A DNA stretch of 64,000 nucleotides from Trichoplax sp. H2. Lineage: Eukaryota > Placozoa > Uniplacotomia > Trichoplacea. The notes under the pieces are model-generated. The model made no database searches. It worked only from the letters and a program-made list of their open reading frames with translations, and was not told the DNA's origin. The position numbers were made by a program, and so were the translations under genes. Where the stretch lies: assembly GCA_003344405.1 (NCBI GenBank), contig NOWV01000004.1, positions 496,001-560,000 on the forward strand, written 5' to 3'. The first letter of the stretch is position 1. Each line of letters begins with the position of its first letter. Positions 1 to 16,140 of the stretch are shown piece after piece.

Positions 1-340
1 GTCACATTGAATCATAAATTCATTATCATGATAGGGTCCGTTACATATACAGTATAATTCTTGATCTGACATCTTCGGGTTTATATTTCATATCAGTAGT
101 AGTAACTAAGTCAGCTATCACTCTTCAAGGGATTTGGTTGCCGACTGTAAAATCAGGGATTTTTGATAGGAATCAAGGCGTCCTTTCGAACAAGTGTTGG
201 ATCTCTGTTCAACACTGGTTCGTAGCTTACCCATCTGATCCGAAAAATTTCTTTTGCTCCGAACGGAGACTATAGAGGAAAGAGTATGGACTGAGACTAC
301 GGTACTGAACAGAATAGTCGGCGATTGACAAGCGTGGGTT
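1..340. other. Non-coding sequence, no gene seen
   Basis: No reading frame with recognisable similarity was found on either strand. The stretch leads into the GTAC-palindrome array that precedes muskelin. It may hold the edge of an upstream gene outside the window. Confidence 0.4.
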
Positions 341-633
341 CTACAGTACTGTACAGTAAATAAAGATAGTACTGTACTATACGAAATTTGCGTTTAGTTT
401 TATACAGTACTGTACAGTACAGTACAGTACTGTACTCTTATCAGATTTACAGTACTGTACAGTAGAAGAACCTTTTAACTTTTTGTTTTGTTACGTGTGT
501 TAATTAATGAAGGGAATTCAAGAGAAAGTTGTATTGAAAGTTCCTGGTACAGTACAGTACTGTACTGTACAGTAAACAAGACTTAGTAGTACACATTTTA
601 ATTTTACATTTACTGTACTGTACTGTACTGTAG
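341..633. repeat. GTAC-palindrome array upstream of muskelin
   Basis: Clusters of TACAGTAC/GTACTGTA words occur at about 341-360, 401-437, 448-465, 546-575 and 610-633. Several overlap to give self-complementary runs such as GTACAGTACTGTAC. The array ends about 125 bases before the muskelin start codon. A weaker group (about 1411-1455) lies inside the first long muskelin intron region. Function is unknown; the position suggests a promoter-associated element. Confidence 0.8.
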
Positions 634-757
634 AACGTATGATTTCATATAACAGTTACATAGTTACAACTACAACTTTTAATTGATAATTTAATTCTAT
701 TTTAATAGCACGCCTTCTTGTAAAGGTTCTAAAAGACACCAAATATATAGGTTTAAT

Positions 758-6071
<5,314 letters not shown>

Positions 6072-6160
6072 CGACGATACGCATTGCGAGTAAGAAAGAT
6101 AGCTAATTTTAATACGTTATTAGCAGAACCTACTAAGCACTATTTCAATGACCGTCTAAA

Positions 6161-8111
6161 AGTAAGTACATTTAATATACGGGTCAACTTAAAAATGAAA
6201 TTTAGTTTAAGTGCATTGTTTCTTCATTAGCTTTTCAATACAATCGTATCCTTTTTTCCGGAGAAAATGACGCCTCCTAAAAGTGACCTTACGGATCTGA
6301 TTCCTTTTTAATAATGCTAGCTGATTGACTGTACTACTGTATATAGATGAGTTCGCGGGTGAATGAATTTGTAACGATTTTATCAGATCGAACGTAAATC
6401 TAACTTTCTGTATGGTTATTCGATCAAAAATATTCAATAAATATTTATGATGAGCTTCACACTACTTCTTAGCACACTCTAGCTGTTATTCGTAAAGCCA
6501 TCCTAGACTATGTATAAAAATGCGGCATCCTCTTCAGTGAAACTGTAAAAGGGAAGATAGAGATTGTACCGGAGTATCTGCCTCCCTTTAAAATTTGACG
6601 CAAATCACATTCCTTATTTCTTAGTGTGGTTCAATGTCTTGACCAGTGTTGTAGAATACTGGTATTATTAACATCTCGAGCCAGATGCATATTAAGTTTT
6701 AAACTTAGGTAAGAATGCATCATTCTATACTCTGCGAAATACCGAATCAAAGATTATTCATAGTTAATGTGCGTAAAATATAATGATGCTCCCATAACTT
6801 TTGCCCGAACATTGTCAATGCATACTTAATTACGTAACAGTGGTAATAATAAATCCAGCTAAAAAATCTTTTGAGATTAAAATCTGAAACTGCTTATAGA
6901 TATTAGTACCAGATTTGTTGTAAACAGCAGTAAGCATATAATTAAAATCAGTCAACCTATATACGGCTTTTCTTAGATTAGCGTAAAGAGCTATAGTAAG
7001 CTTTAAATTCTTGGCAATATTTAGTCTATTACAATTATAATCTATGATGCTATACATATAGACATACGCGGATCTCCCGAAACAGTAAATTATTGCTTTG
7101 TTTAGAATGGATAATGCCAAAATACTGTAGAAAAGTTTACATTCAGTACTTTAGTCTACTGTATACCAATGATTGTCATAACATTAAATAGCCGTAGAGA
7201 ATATATTGAAGTCGCGTAGATCTCTTTTGTTTCTAATGGTCTATGGTAATAGTAAAAGAGAACTACTTAACTATTATTGGAGATAGCATTTATATTTATA
7301 ACTTACACTAATTGAAATAGTAAGGGATTATTGTAGCGATAGCCATTAAACTGGTGAATGGGCCAGCTCGTTAAAATTGCATTATATGATATGAAATGTT
7401 AATTGATGAATTATGCATGAATTTGCCATGCTGGCAGGTCCGGTCCTTTCTAAAAAGTATTTAAACTAATTCAAGCCTCTCCGTCCGCCAGCAAATCTCC
7501 CCCATTCTATCCGTAGTGTTTACTTTCTATTGTTTAGTAATTAAAAAGCCTAGATGACGAGAAAGCCATACTTAGTTGCATCGAAAATTTATGAGGTCAT
7601 TCAACTATCACTACCCAAAAATTTACGGGAGATCACTGGAGCTAAATTCAAATCTAAAGCAACCTCACCAGTAATTCAGTCCGAAATAATTGCTTTAACG
7701 TTTAAAATCACTACTAATACTTTTATATTGATCTCTTTAAGTTAACACTATTAATATTAGCATTATCAGTAATAATAACACACCAATCAACCTCATCATT
7801 GCGCAGACTACAAAAAATATACTATTCCAAGCAAACTACTGCACTTACCAGAGTGAATAAGACAGTTAGATGACAACACTTAATTCCTAATTCTGTCGAT
7901 GTTAAGATATTCGGAGATAAAACTCAGACGGTAGTAAGCATTTATATTATACTAGATTGATCCACGGTTTGTTTATTTAGCGTTATAGATTAAAACGTTT
8001 ACATAAACATAGCAACGATTTTCTCTTACGTAAATAGCAATGCAATGAGTTTGAAAAAAGTAAACAAATTTTAACGGCGTTCTCAAAGTAAAAGTCACTA
8101 TTTAGCTGTAA
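6161..8111. other. Tail-to-tail intergenic region, no gene seen
   Basis: This lies between the 3' ends of muskelin and PMPCB. Short open frames here (for example minus strand 6830-7120) show no family motif, no repeated domain and no conserved splice pattern, so I treat them as chance. GTAC palindromes are only single and scattered (about 6330 and 7145). Confidence 0.5.
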
Positions 8112-11100
8112 CTACATTCGCAGCCAGTACATCCCACTACGTATTCTATTGTAATCAGGAAGTTGTTCAATAGGACCTATCATGTAATAATTTGTTAGAT
8201 TGTTAGAGTGCTACCTTAATTATGCATGGCGCTAAAAGAAATAGGAGTAAATCACTGGATTGTTATCACCTACCTACGGCAGCTACTGCTGGACACTGAT
8301 CATAAATATACTTTGAAGCAACTGACTTGATTACTCCGGCTGTCACTTGCTAAAAAAATATCATAGAAATATATGTTGTCTGCAAAGGTATCTATATCAT
8401 CAGTAAAAGTTTCAATTTTAGTGAAAACATACCTCAATACGAGCATCTACTTCTGCTAGTGGAATGCGTCTTCCATAAGTTAGGATTTGTCGTCCAATGT
8501 CTTCACAGATTTGAGTAGACCCTTTAATATGCAACACAAGCTAACTAAGAAGTCGAGTTAAACGCAATTTCATTGTATTAAAGATACCATCTAGGTGCTG
8601 AAATAGAGTAGTCTTGAGCATGTTCTTGGCTCTCTTCACTTCATTTTCAGTAATACCGGTACAAACTCTCATCCTAACAGTGAGGAAATAACATTTCATA
8701 TCATAAACACTCAAACCGGAAGCTGGAAAAAGAGTAAATTACCATTCCTTTTGCAAGCTAAAGACCATATCGTCAATTTTCATACGATCTGTGACAAAAT
8801 AAGCCCCCCTGAAAAGAAAATGAAATCTTCATCTAGATGTAAAGAATTGTAATAGTATTTTTCGCTCGTAAAAGTAATAAATTTATTGTACACTGTTGAA
8901 CTCATCTATTTCATTACCATAAACCAGTGTCCGTGTAGCAAGTATTAAATGACATGTAGCTATGGGCTAGATCATTCTCTCGTACGATCTATAGTACAGA
9001 AACAAAATGATAAGCTAAATTACGCTAATAAACTTTATAATGCCGCAATCTTGAATATTACAGCTTACCCTAGCCAAACGACTTCCACTGTTCTAATACA
9101 GCAAAGTAAAATAGCAGAATTAATTTTTATCCATCATCTAAATATCCAATAAGGAAATACTACCTGCCCCGACGCAAAAGATCTGTCCCAATTTCCGATG
9201 ATCTATAGTAACAGACAACAAAACTTTCAAATCAAACGATGAACTGTCAAGCATAGATCAAATAATTAACTTACAGCATTAGCTACTAATAAAGGAAAGT
9301 AATCAGGATGAGTCCATCCACAGCCCTGTAAAGAAATAAAATGGAAGGTATAATTAGATCCATTATATACAGCACCACCTACAATACGTAGTATCCCATT
9401 TCTTTCATACCTCCACTGCAATAGCGATATGAGCCAAAGGCATATTATCGTCACGAACCAGAATCTATATTAACCACCAATTATTAATCAATAGCTGATA
9501 ACATAAAGTAGCGTTCTATTATGTAATAAAGCACACATTATAGGTAAATGTAAGTCTATAGCACCTCGCTTCCTGTATACCGACAATGAGTTAGCCCAGA
9601 AAATTTATCAGATGCTGTCGGTATATTCTTAAAATTCTGTTCCGCTAACCTAAGTAGATCGTCGTGTTTCACACCTCAAGAATCAATAACAATAAAATAG
9701 TTAGGTTACCGAGAAGTATCAAGAAATACCCAAAAACATAATCAATAACTATAAATTACCTCCGGCACCAGCCAAAACAATTCTAGGAGCTGTATAATGT
9801 GTAGAAATATAATCGAGCAAGTCATCCCGCGTTATAGACCTTAGAAGTACAAGAAGAAAATATTACACACATAGTTAACTAATACATCCTATGAACTGGC
9901 ATGATTTTACTGCCCTTTAGTGAAACTCCGTATAAGAATGTCATACGAAGTACAATATAGCTTACCTAATATTCTTACTTGGGCCAAGTATGGTACGAGC
10001 CAAGTTTGTTCCCTGATAAGCAGTACTATGTAAGTGATCGAAAACTACCTCATCAGTTTGCGTATCCACTTCCTAATTTTGTATATGAATTATAACAAAT
10101 ACAGATTAACATTCGGCTACTTCTAGGAAAATCAATATATTAGATTAGACAAAAAATGAAACCTGCATTTCACGAAGAATTACTCCTCTTTCGCGCTCCA
10201 TTTCAGCTTCGCCAAGTAAAGGATTTTGAACTATGTCAGCCAATATTTCTACAGCCTTCGGAATATCTTTCGACAATACCTTTGCAAAGTATACAGTCAT
10301 TTCACGGGATGTATAAGCGTTTAAATGTCCACCCATATTCTCAATCTATAGTGATTGTAAAAGTTAGTTTGATGATACAGCCAATAATACTGTACATAGA
10401 ATAATTAATTTCAATAAAACAAAAAAGGTAACATTTAAGTGGAATACGCCAACGATATTTGCTGTACCTCCACTTCTAAAGCCAATTGTGAACGCCTCTT
10501 TGTTCCCTAAAAACGTAAATTGTCTTGATTCGATCAATACCACATTACGTCGATGTCAGAAAGCACAGTAAGGTGCACTATGAGATAAATTAAATATTCG
10601 AGTGCACTAGCGAAGGCCGTGTTTTCGAAGCATAAAATGGATAGTACCTTAAAAATCATATGCTCCAAAAAATGTGCTACGCCATTCGTGTCATCGTTCT
10701 CGAAGCGACTACCCGCATCGATCCATAAGCCAATCTTAGTAAACAATTATACATATGTATTAAAAAAGTAAGTGCAATGGTAATGAAATAACATACATTA
10801 GCACCTTTCCCTACTTTGCCATGTGATAGCTCTTTTAAATATGATGAAATTTAATTTGCATATATAGTATTGTACATTATTTAAAATTACGTGCAGCAAT
10901 AATAAATTGAGTAAACTCGAAAATTCGCTGTACCAAAACTAAATATCCCACGATGAAAGTAGACAATTCTAACTAATCTTACTAACAGTGGCGGTTAGAG
11001 ATCCAGAGTCTTCTGAAGCTATCCGAAGACCATTATCAATAGTTGTCACCAATGTTTCTGGGACGTTCTCTAGGGACTAAAATTCATAAGTAACCGTTAA

Positions 11101-11431
11101 AAAGCTAAAGACATCAATCACTATCTAAACCATTCGGTATCGTAATCATTGCTGGATAGAAAAGCGCACTTAATTAATTAATTTTATTTTAACTTAAAGG
11201 CTGCAGCACCTGCTGATAAGAAAATACTGGGCTAGCAATGCTGGATTGCAATCTGCTACCAAAAATACTTCTGGTCTAAAAATTAAGACAAAGATGGTAT
11301 AGATTAAAATTATTACCCTATATAGTTTTAGCGAGTCTATCTCACTCGTTCTGTTATATCTATTTTACCAATATCTTGTGCCATAACCGGTAGTTTCTGA
11401 CACCCGGTAAGCGACAAATCGACGACATCAT
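8112..11431 (-). CDS. PMPCB: Mitochondrial processing peptidase, beta subunit
   Basis: This is the catalytic M16 metallopeptidase subunit that removes presequences from proteins imported into the mitochondrial matrix. Translation starts at 11431 with a basic, serine-rich, acid-free leader ([20 protein letters not shown], continued by [10 protein letters not shown] in exon 2), typical of a matrix-targeting presequence. Exon 1 is 11369-11431. The zinc motif HFLEH lies in the exon at 10648-10734 ([14 protein letters not shown]...HFLEHMIFK). It is followed by [20 protein letters not shown] and [17 protein letters not shown] (about 10150-10340), [13 protein letters not shown] (about 9965), [12 protein letters not shown] (about 9175), YTDTGLW (about 8925) and RSGMYWLRM before the stop at 8112. 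Around fifteen short introns follow GT-AG. The alpha subunit and complex III core proteins are relatives, but the intact HxxEH motif argues for the active beta subunit. The divergent partner is the kinase at 12518. Confidence 0.93.
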
Positions 11432-11579
11432 GATCACGGTCCACAGAGAGTAAACTGACAGCGAATTAAATCTAGCAGTTGGTAGTACCAACTTGGTTCG
11501 TTATTGATCTTACTTGTGCAGATGTACGTATGCGCCTGCAAACTACACCTTTGCAGACCAGCCAGTAGTCACCGTGTAA

Positions 11580-12058
11580 CCAGTACTGTACTGTACAGTA
11601 TATTTCTAGAAGTCCACGCATGACCAATGACCATGATTCCACCGTGGACTACAGTACAGTACAGGTCGGATTTGTACAGCTGTACTGTACTATAGCTTAC
11701 AGTACTGTTAGTGTACAGTACGTACAGTACACGTTGGTCAAGTGAATCGGAGTTGGCCTTTAGTCGGAGTGGGGTTACAGAAGACCAGCGTACAAAATGT
11801 ACAGTAGAATGTACAGTACTGTACAGTATGGTTGATTGATTATTAATGTTTTCTGTATGGACCAGATGACAGCTGGGACTACTCAGACTGTACTCAGTAC
11901 AGTACACTGTACACTACAGTACAGTAGCCCTGCTGCCTTAAACTTTATTGTACTGTACAGTACAGTACTGTATTTAGCTGAAACCGCTCTTAAGAACTTT
12001 GTACTGTACAGTACTGTAACGCGGTGGGGCTACTGTACAGTACACTGTGCTGTAGACT
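11580..12058. repeat. GTAC-palindrome array, PMPCB/kinase divergent promoter
   Basis: Dense TACAGTAC/GTACTGTA words on both strands run from about 11581 to 12058, for example at 11581-11602, 11805-11829, 11895-11927, 11950-11972 and 12000-12018. The array sits between two divergent starts (11431 minus, 12518 plus). The short frames in both directions here are formed by the repeat itself and are not genes. Confidence 0.85.
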
Positions 12059-12301
12059 GTAATCCCAGAAACAAACGGCATAAACAAATTGCGTTCTCGA
12101 TCACTGCGCACTGTCAGGGTTGCAGCGACATACGGAATCAAACTTTAATGGCAGGCCGAGCATGGTATCTCTAATTTAAATGAACTAAAGTACTTGATGA
12201 TCATGTTGATACTACTATTATCAGTGTATTCCAATAGTTATAATATTAGCAGGCTGTTTATTAACTTTACACAGTGATATAGATGGATAGTTATAATTAT
12301 G

Positions 12302-12326
12302 ATCATGATTCGAGATAAATCATGAT
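12302..12326. repeat. Inverted repeat, 9-bp stem and 7-nt loop
   Basis: ATCATGATT and AATCATGAT are perfect reverse complements separated by seven bases, about 190 bases before the kinase start codon. It is AT-rich and could be chance, or a binding site or small hairpin in the kinase 5' region. Confidence 0.5.
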
Positions 12327-12517
12327 TATATTAGTAACCGTGAGTTAAAAAGTAAAAAGTATGCACAGTGCAATCGATTTGAAGTGAGACAATCCTGTAA
12401 TCGCAACGACTCCACTGTCGTAGTTATGACACAGCAACATACGAGTATAACGCATGCACTTCATATTTGTAAATTGCAAGAAAATTTCTGACTGCGAATA
12501 GCTGGATATTTACTAGT

Positions 12518-13690
12518 ATGCCAGTTGAGGATCTACCCGCTAAAGAATTTGTTTATGAAAAAGATAAAAAATTTCAGTATAAACGTACGCCGGTAGAATC
12601 AAACAGTACGTTGTCCAGGAAAAGAAATTATGATAATGATGACGACGAAGAAGTAGCAGAAATCGTAAGAAATTACATTGAAAAAGACGAAATTGGCCGA
12701 GGAAACTTTGGTGTTGTGTACAAGGTTGAACAATCATCTAGTGGAAAGTTTTGGGCCTTAAAAGAAATAAAATGTTCGTCTAAAACTGATGTAAAGGAGG
12801 CAATGAAGGAAGTTAATATGTTAAAAGGATTGCGTCATCCCTATATTTTACAGTTCGAGGAAGCATTCGTCATTTACCGTGAAAACGAACGATATACTTG
12901 CATCGTAACAGAATATTGCAGCAACGGAACACTAAATGATCACCTCGCTATTGAAACTACTAGAAAGAACAACCATCGTTGGATGGTAGAGCTAGCTTCT
13001 GCAATGAAATATTTACATGAACACCAGCCAGTTATTGTACATAGGGACTTAAAGCCCGAAAATATCTTCATCACCGCACAAGGTTGTTTAAAAGTAGCTG
13101 ATTTTGGATTGGCTTTGCACAGTATTAACCAACAACAGTTCGAACGTTACAGTACAAATGTCGCCAGCGACAGAAGTGTATGCGGAACAAAAATGTATCT
13201 TGCGCCTGAAATTTACGATCAAATCTACGCCAAAGAAGGCGATATTTTCTCGTTGGGGTTGATCTATTGTACAATGATTGAACGAACCTTTGTGAACGTT
13301 GGAGGAAAGTGTCATTATGCTGTGTATTTTAAGCAAGAGAATGAAGGAAAATGTAGTATAATTCCTGTAGGAGTTCATATGAGATATTCCCGCAACAGCA
13401 ATCACAGAATCGACTTTTTATTCCGTAAAGCAAACGATTATGAAAAATCACTAATAAAGCTGATGCTGCAGCGTCATCCAGCAGTTAGACCTCCTGCATC
13501 TGATATATACAGGCGCTGTAGGTGGATGGAGTCTGTTGATGGAAAGTCCAATCACTATGTTATACTTAAAACAGTAGTTGGAGACGTCAATAACATAGTT
13601 AAAGACGAGTCCTTACGTTTTACGTTATTGGTAATAATCGTATTTGTACTTTGCTGTATATTGTTAAGCTATCTCTACTTTGGTATCTAA
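12518..13690 (+). CDS. Single-exon Ser/Thr kinase with C-terminal membrane anchor (PDIK1L/STK35-like)
   Basis: A 390-residue protein in one uninterrupted exon. The kinase domain covers about residues 53-345: glycine loop GRGNFGVVY, catalytic lysine in WALKEI, HRDLKPEN catalytic loop, DFG metal site and an APE motif (CGTKMYLAPEIYDQ). The lobe after APE (KEGDIFSLGLIYCTMIERTF, then IIPVGVHM) is closest to the PDIK1L/STK35 group; the N-lobe also resembles NEK kinases. All catalytic residues are present. The last about 25 residues are a strongly hydrophobic stretch (LLVIIVFVLCCILLSYLYFG) ending at the stop, which predicts a tail-anchored membrane protein with the kinase in the cytosol. The first 52 residues are charged and low-complexity (DNDDDEE). 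The lack of introns contrasts with the intron-rich neighbours and suggests retroposition or intron loss. Substrates cannot be inferred. Confidence 0.88.
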   Translation: MPVEDLPAKEFVYEKDKKFQYKRTPVESNSTLSRKRNYDNDDDEEVAEIVRNYIEKDEIGRGNFGVVYKVEQSSSGKFWALKEIKCSSKTDVKEAMKEVNMLKGLRHPYILQFEEAFVIYRENERYTCIVTEYCSNGTLNDHLAIETTRKNNHRWMVELASAMKYLHEHQPVIVHRDLKPENIFITAQGCLKVADFGLALHSINQQQFERYSTNVASDRSVCGTKMYLAPEIYDQIYAKEGDIFSLGLIYCTMIERTFVNVGGKCHYAVYFKQENEGKCSIIPVGVHMRYSRNSNHRIDFLFRKANDYEKSLIKLMLQRHPAVRPPASDIYRRCRWMESVDGKSNHYVILKTVVGDVNNIVKDESLRFTLLVIIVFVLCCILLSYLYFGI

Positions 13691-16140
13691 CCAACTTAAT
13701 TAAATAACGGTTCAGCATGTAAAATTCTGAAGTCAATCACTTTCACTAATGTACTGCTCTGTTTATTGCAATGTTAAAATATTTCTTATTACTGTTTATC
13801 AACATAATAAGATGTACTAATATCTTCTTCCATGGACTTCCATAGACTCTAGTATGCGTACGATATATTAATTAGAGGTGAGGGTGATAATGGTACGCAG
13901 GTTCTCTTTCTGAGAAGGCTAAGGTGATGAATAAGTAGCTGTATAATATTTTTTTTATTCAACCGCTCGATAAGCGAGCACACTTATCCTACTCTTTTAT
14001 TTCCCAGTAAAATATTTATTGTATTGCATTTCATATTGCATGCCTGCGAGAAAGTTATTTAAGCACTGTGAGATTTCTTGAATAGGCATACTCAGAGCAT
14101 CGATAATTAATTAATCATAATCATGAACCTGTATGCTTGTATATACAGTATGCATTATGCAATGTGCGAACACTTTAATAAGTGTAATGTATTCTATGCG
14201 GTACAAAGATGTCCTTTATTTAATTGAAATTATAGCAACATGTAATGCTTAAATTAGTGATTCATACTGAAAGAATTGTAATTATTATTCTGAGCTATTT
14301 ATTACAATTAAGGCATTTCGTCTATTACATTGTTTTCGGTATATACTGCATTGTATGAAGGCAAACTTGGTACACCCATTCTACGGAAAATAGTTACAAT
14401 TCTTCTAATTTATAGATTTATTTATTTATTGAATAAAAGACGTACTACATTTGGAATGAAGAAATATCTAATGTGACCACGGAACGGTATCTGTCGTACT
14501 TTATACGTTTACAGTTCACCACGTCCTTGCGAATGTAGTACACAATTAGTGGCTAGATCCCTGTCGATGTAAACCTCGATATTAATTTTCAACTCAATAA
14601 TATAATTATGATTCAATGGATCAAAATCAAAATTAAATACGCATACTAGATGTTACTCCAGCATTTTCATAATTCTATACTTTGTCTACAGTGATGGGCT
14701 ACGAGTTACCGTCAATAAACTTAGGGAAAAAAATCATACGTTATGAATCGCTTACAAGCAAATCGAAAAAGCTTACTATCCTTAGAGATAATCTTACTAT
14801 GGTCAATAGACTTCTGGAACCATTTGTATTGTGTTGCGTAAATTACTACCGATTAAATAAAATGCAATATGCGTAACAAAGCATAGCTAAGCATGAGAGA
14901 AAGCTGATCACGTAGTCTACAGTTCACTAAATGATCTTTGCAGAATAGATTTGTTCCCAATTTAACTTGTTAATGACAATCAACTGAGAGCCTTATCTTT
15001 TCGCCAGTATGGTAGAGAACTTTATTATACTGCATAATTATAGTAACTTTGCATACATTTATTTAGAAATCAAATGTACTCGTAACTGGTAACTTTTTGT
15101 AAACATGTATAACACGATGCCAAAAGCGTCACCGACGTTTTGATTATGCCACCATGTTAACATAAGTCTCAGGAGCAGTCATGATCGTTCCATCTCCGAG
15201 TTTAATATTATTATTTAGGGACCATCCGATAGGGCAATTAAGCATCATACGAGGTTGATACTCTACTTACATCGTCTACAGGATGTATTCGGTTAGTACC
15301 AATCACCTAAACCTAACCTTAATATTTCTAAAACTTAAATTAGTCTCCTTGATGACTGTAACAAATTGTGAACTATACCCAGCATTGAGATATGCGCTTA
15401 ATAATAATCTCACTCAAGGCAATATATAGTAAGGAGTTAACACGGAATAAAATCTTGACAATACAGTATAAACCTCATATCGTTCTCACTGCGTGCATTT
15501 ATTCATTTATGATTATATTACTGCAGCTAGGAATAGAGAAGTCCAAAATGATACAAAGAATAAGTTATTTAAAAAAATGCAGATATATATAATTAAGTTT
15601 TACAAGACTGTACGTCGTCTACAATAGTAATTATCGCACTCTAAAACGTAAGATCTATGGTAAGAAAAGAAATACGGTATAATCGTAATATACAGTACAG
15701 TAAGTTCTGTATCAATTACATACATCATTGTAGATCAATTATAATTATATAAAAGGTGGCCGACTCTTACAATGCCATATTAAGAATTATTAATTAAAAA
15801 TTATCATTGTATTCAACAAATGACAAATATTGCAGTTGACATTTAGCCGGAGTGGGACTACAGAAGACTAAATCGGAATAGCGTTTGTAAAATTGAATGT
15901 TAAAGACAAATAAATAAATGCAGCGTATAAATAAATAAACATATAAATAGATAATTAAGTATTGCATTTCTTAAATAAGTCAATACATTAGTGTTTCGTT
16001 CTTTTGCAACGTAAGACACTATACTATATATATTCAAGGCAGTCAGAACTGACCGAACCTCGAACAGGCGGAGCTAGAAGTCATACCTCTTGCAAAGTAA
16101 GTAGATCAATCCAAGAATAGGATATAAAAGTTTAGATCAA
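13691..16140. other. Tail-to-tail intergenic region, no gene seen
   Basis: AT-rich sequence between the kinase stop and the calcium channel stop. Small frames (for example 14682-14876 plus) carry no recognisable motif. Only isolated GTAC words occur (about 15692-15702). Confidence 0.5.

Noticed and set aside
341-633. GTAC arrays as a CRISPR array or telomere-like repeat
   Set aside because: There is no regular spacer length and no unique spacers bounded by constant repeats; the words overlap irregularly and the genome is an intron-bearing eukaryote.
6830-7120. 96-codon minus-strand frame between muskelin and PMPCB
   Set aside because: No recognisable domain, low-complexity AT-rich composition, and it lies in a tail-to-tail intergenic region.
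11569-12174. Overlapping open frames of about 112 codons on both strands
   Set aside because: They are generated by the GTAC palindrome array (Tyr/Thr/Val/Gln-rich translations with repeated VLYSTV-like words) and have no family motif.
14682-14876. 64-codon plus-strand frame
   Set aside because: No similarity recognised, isolated, without splice partners.
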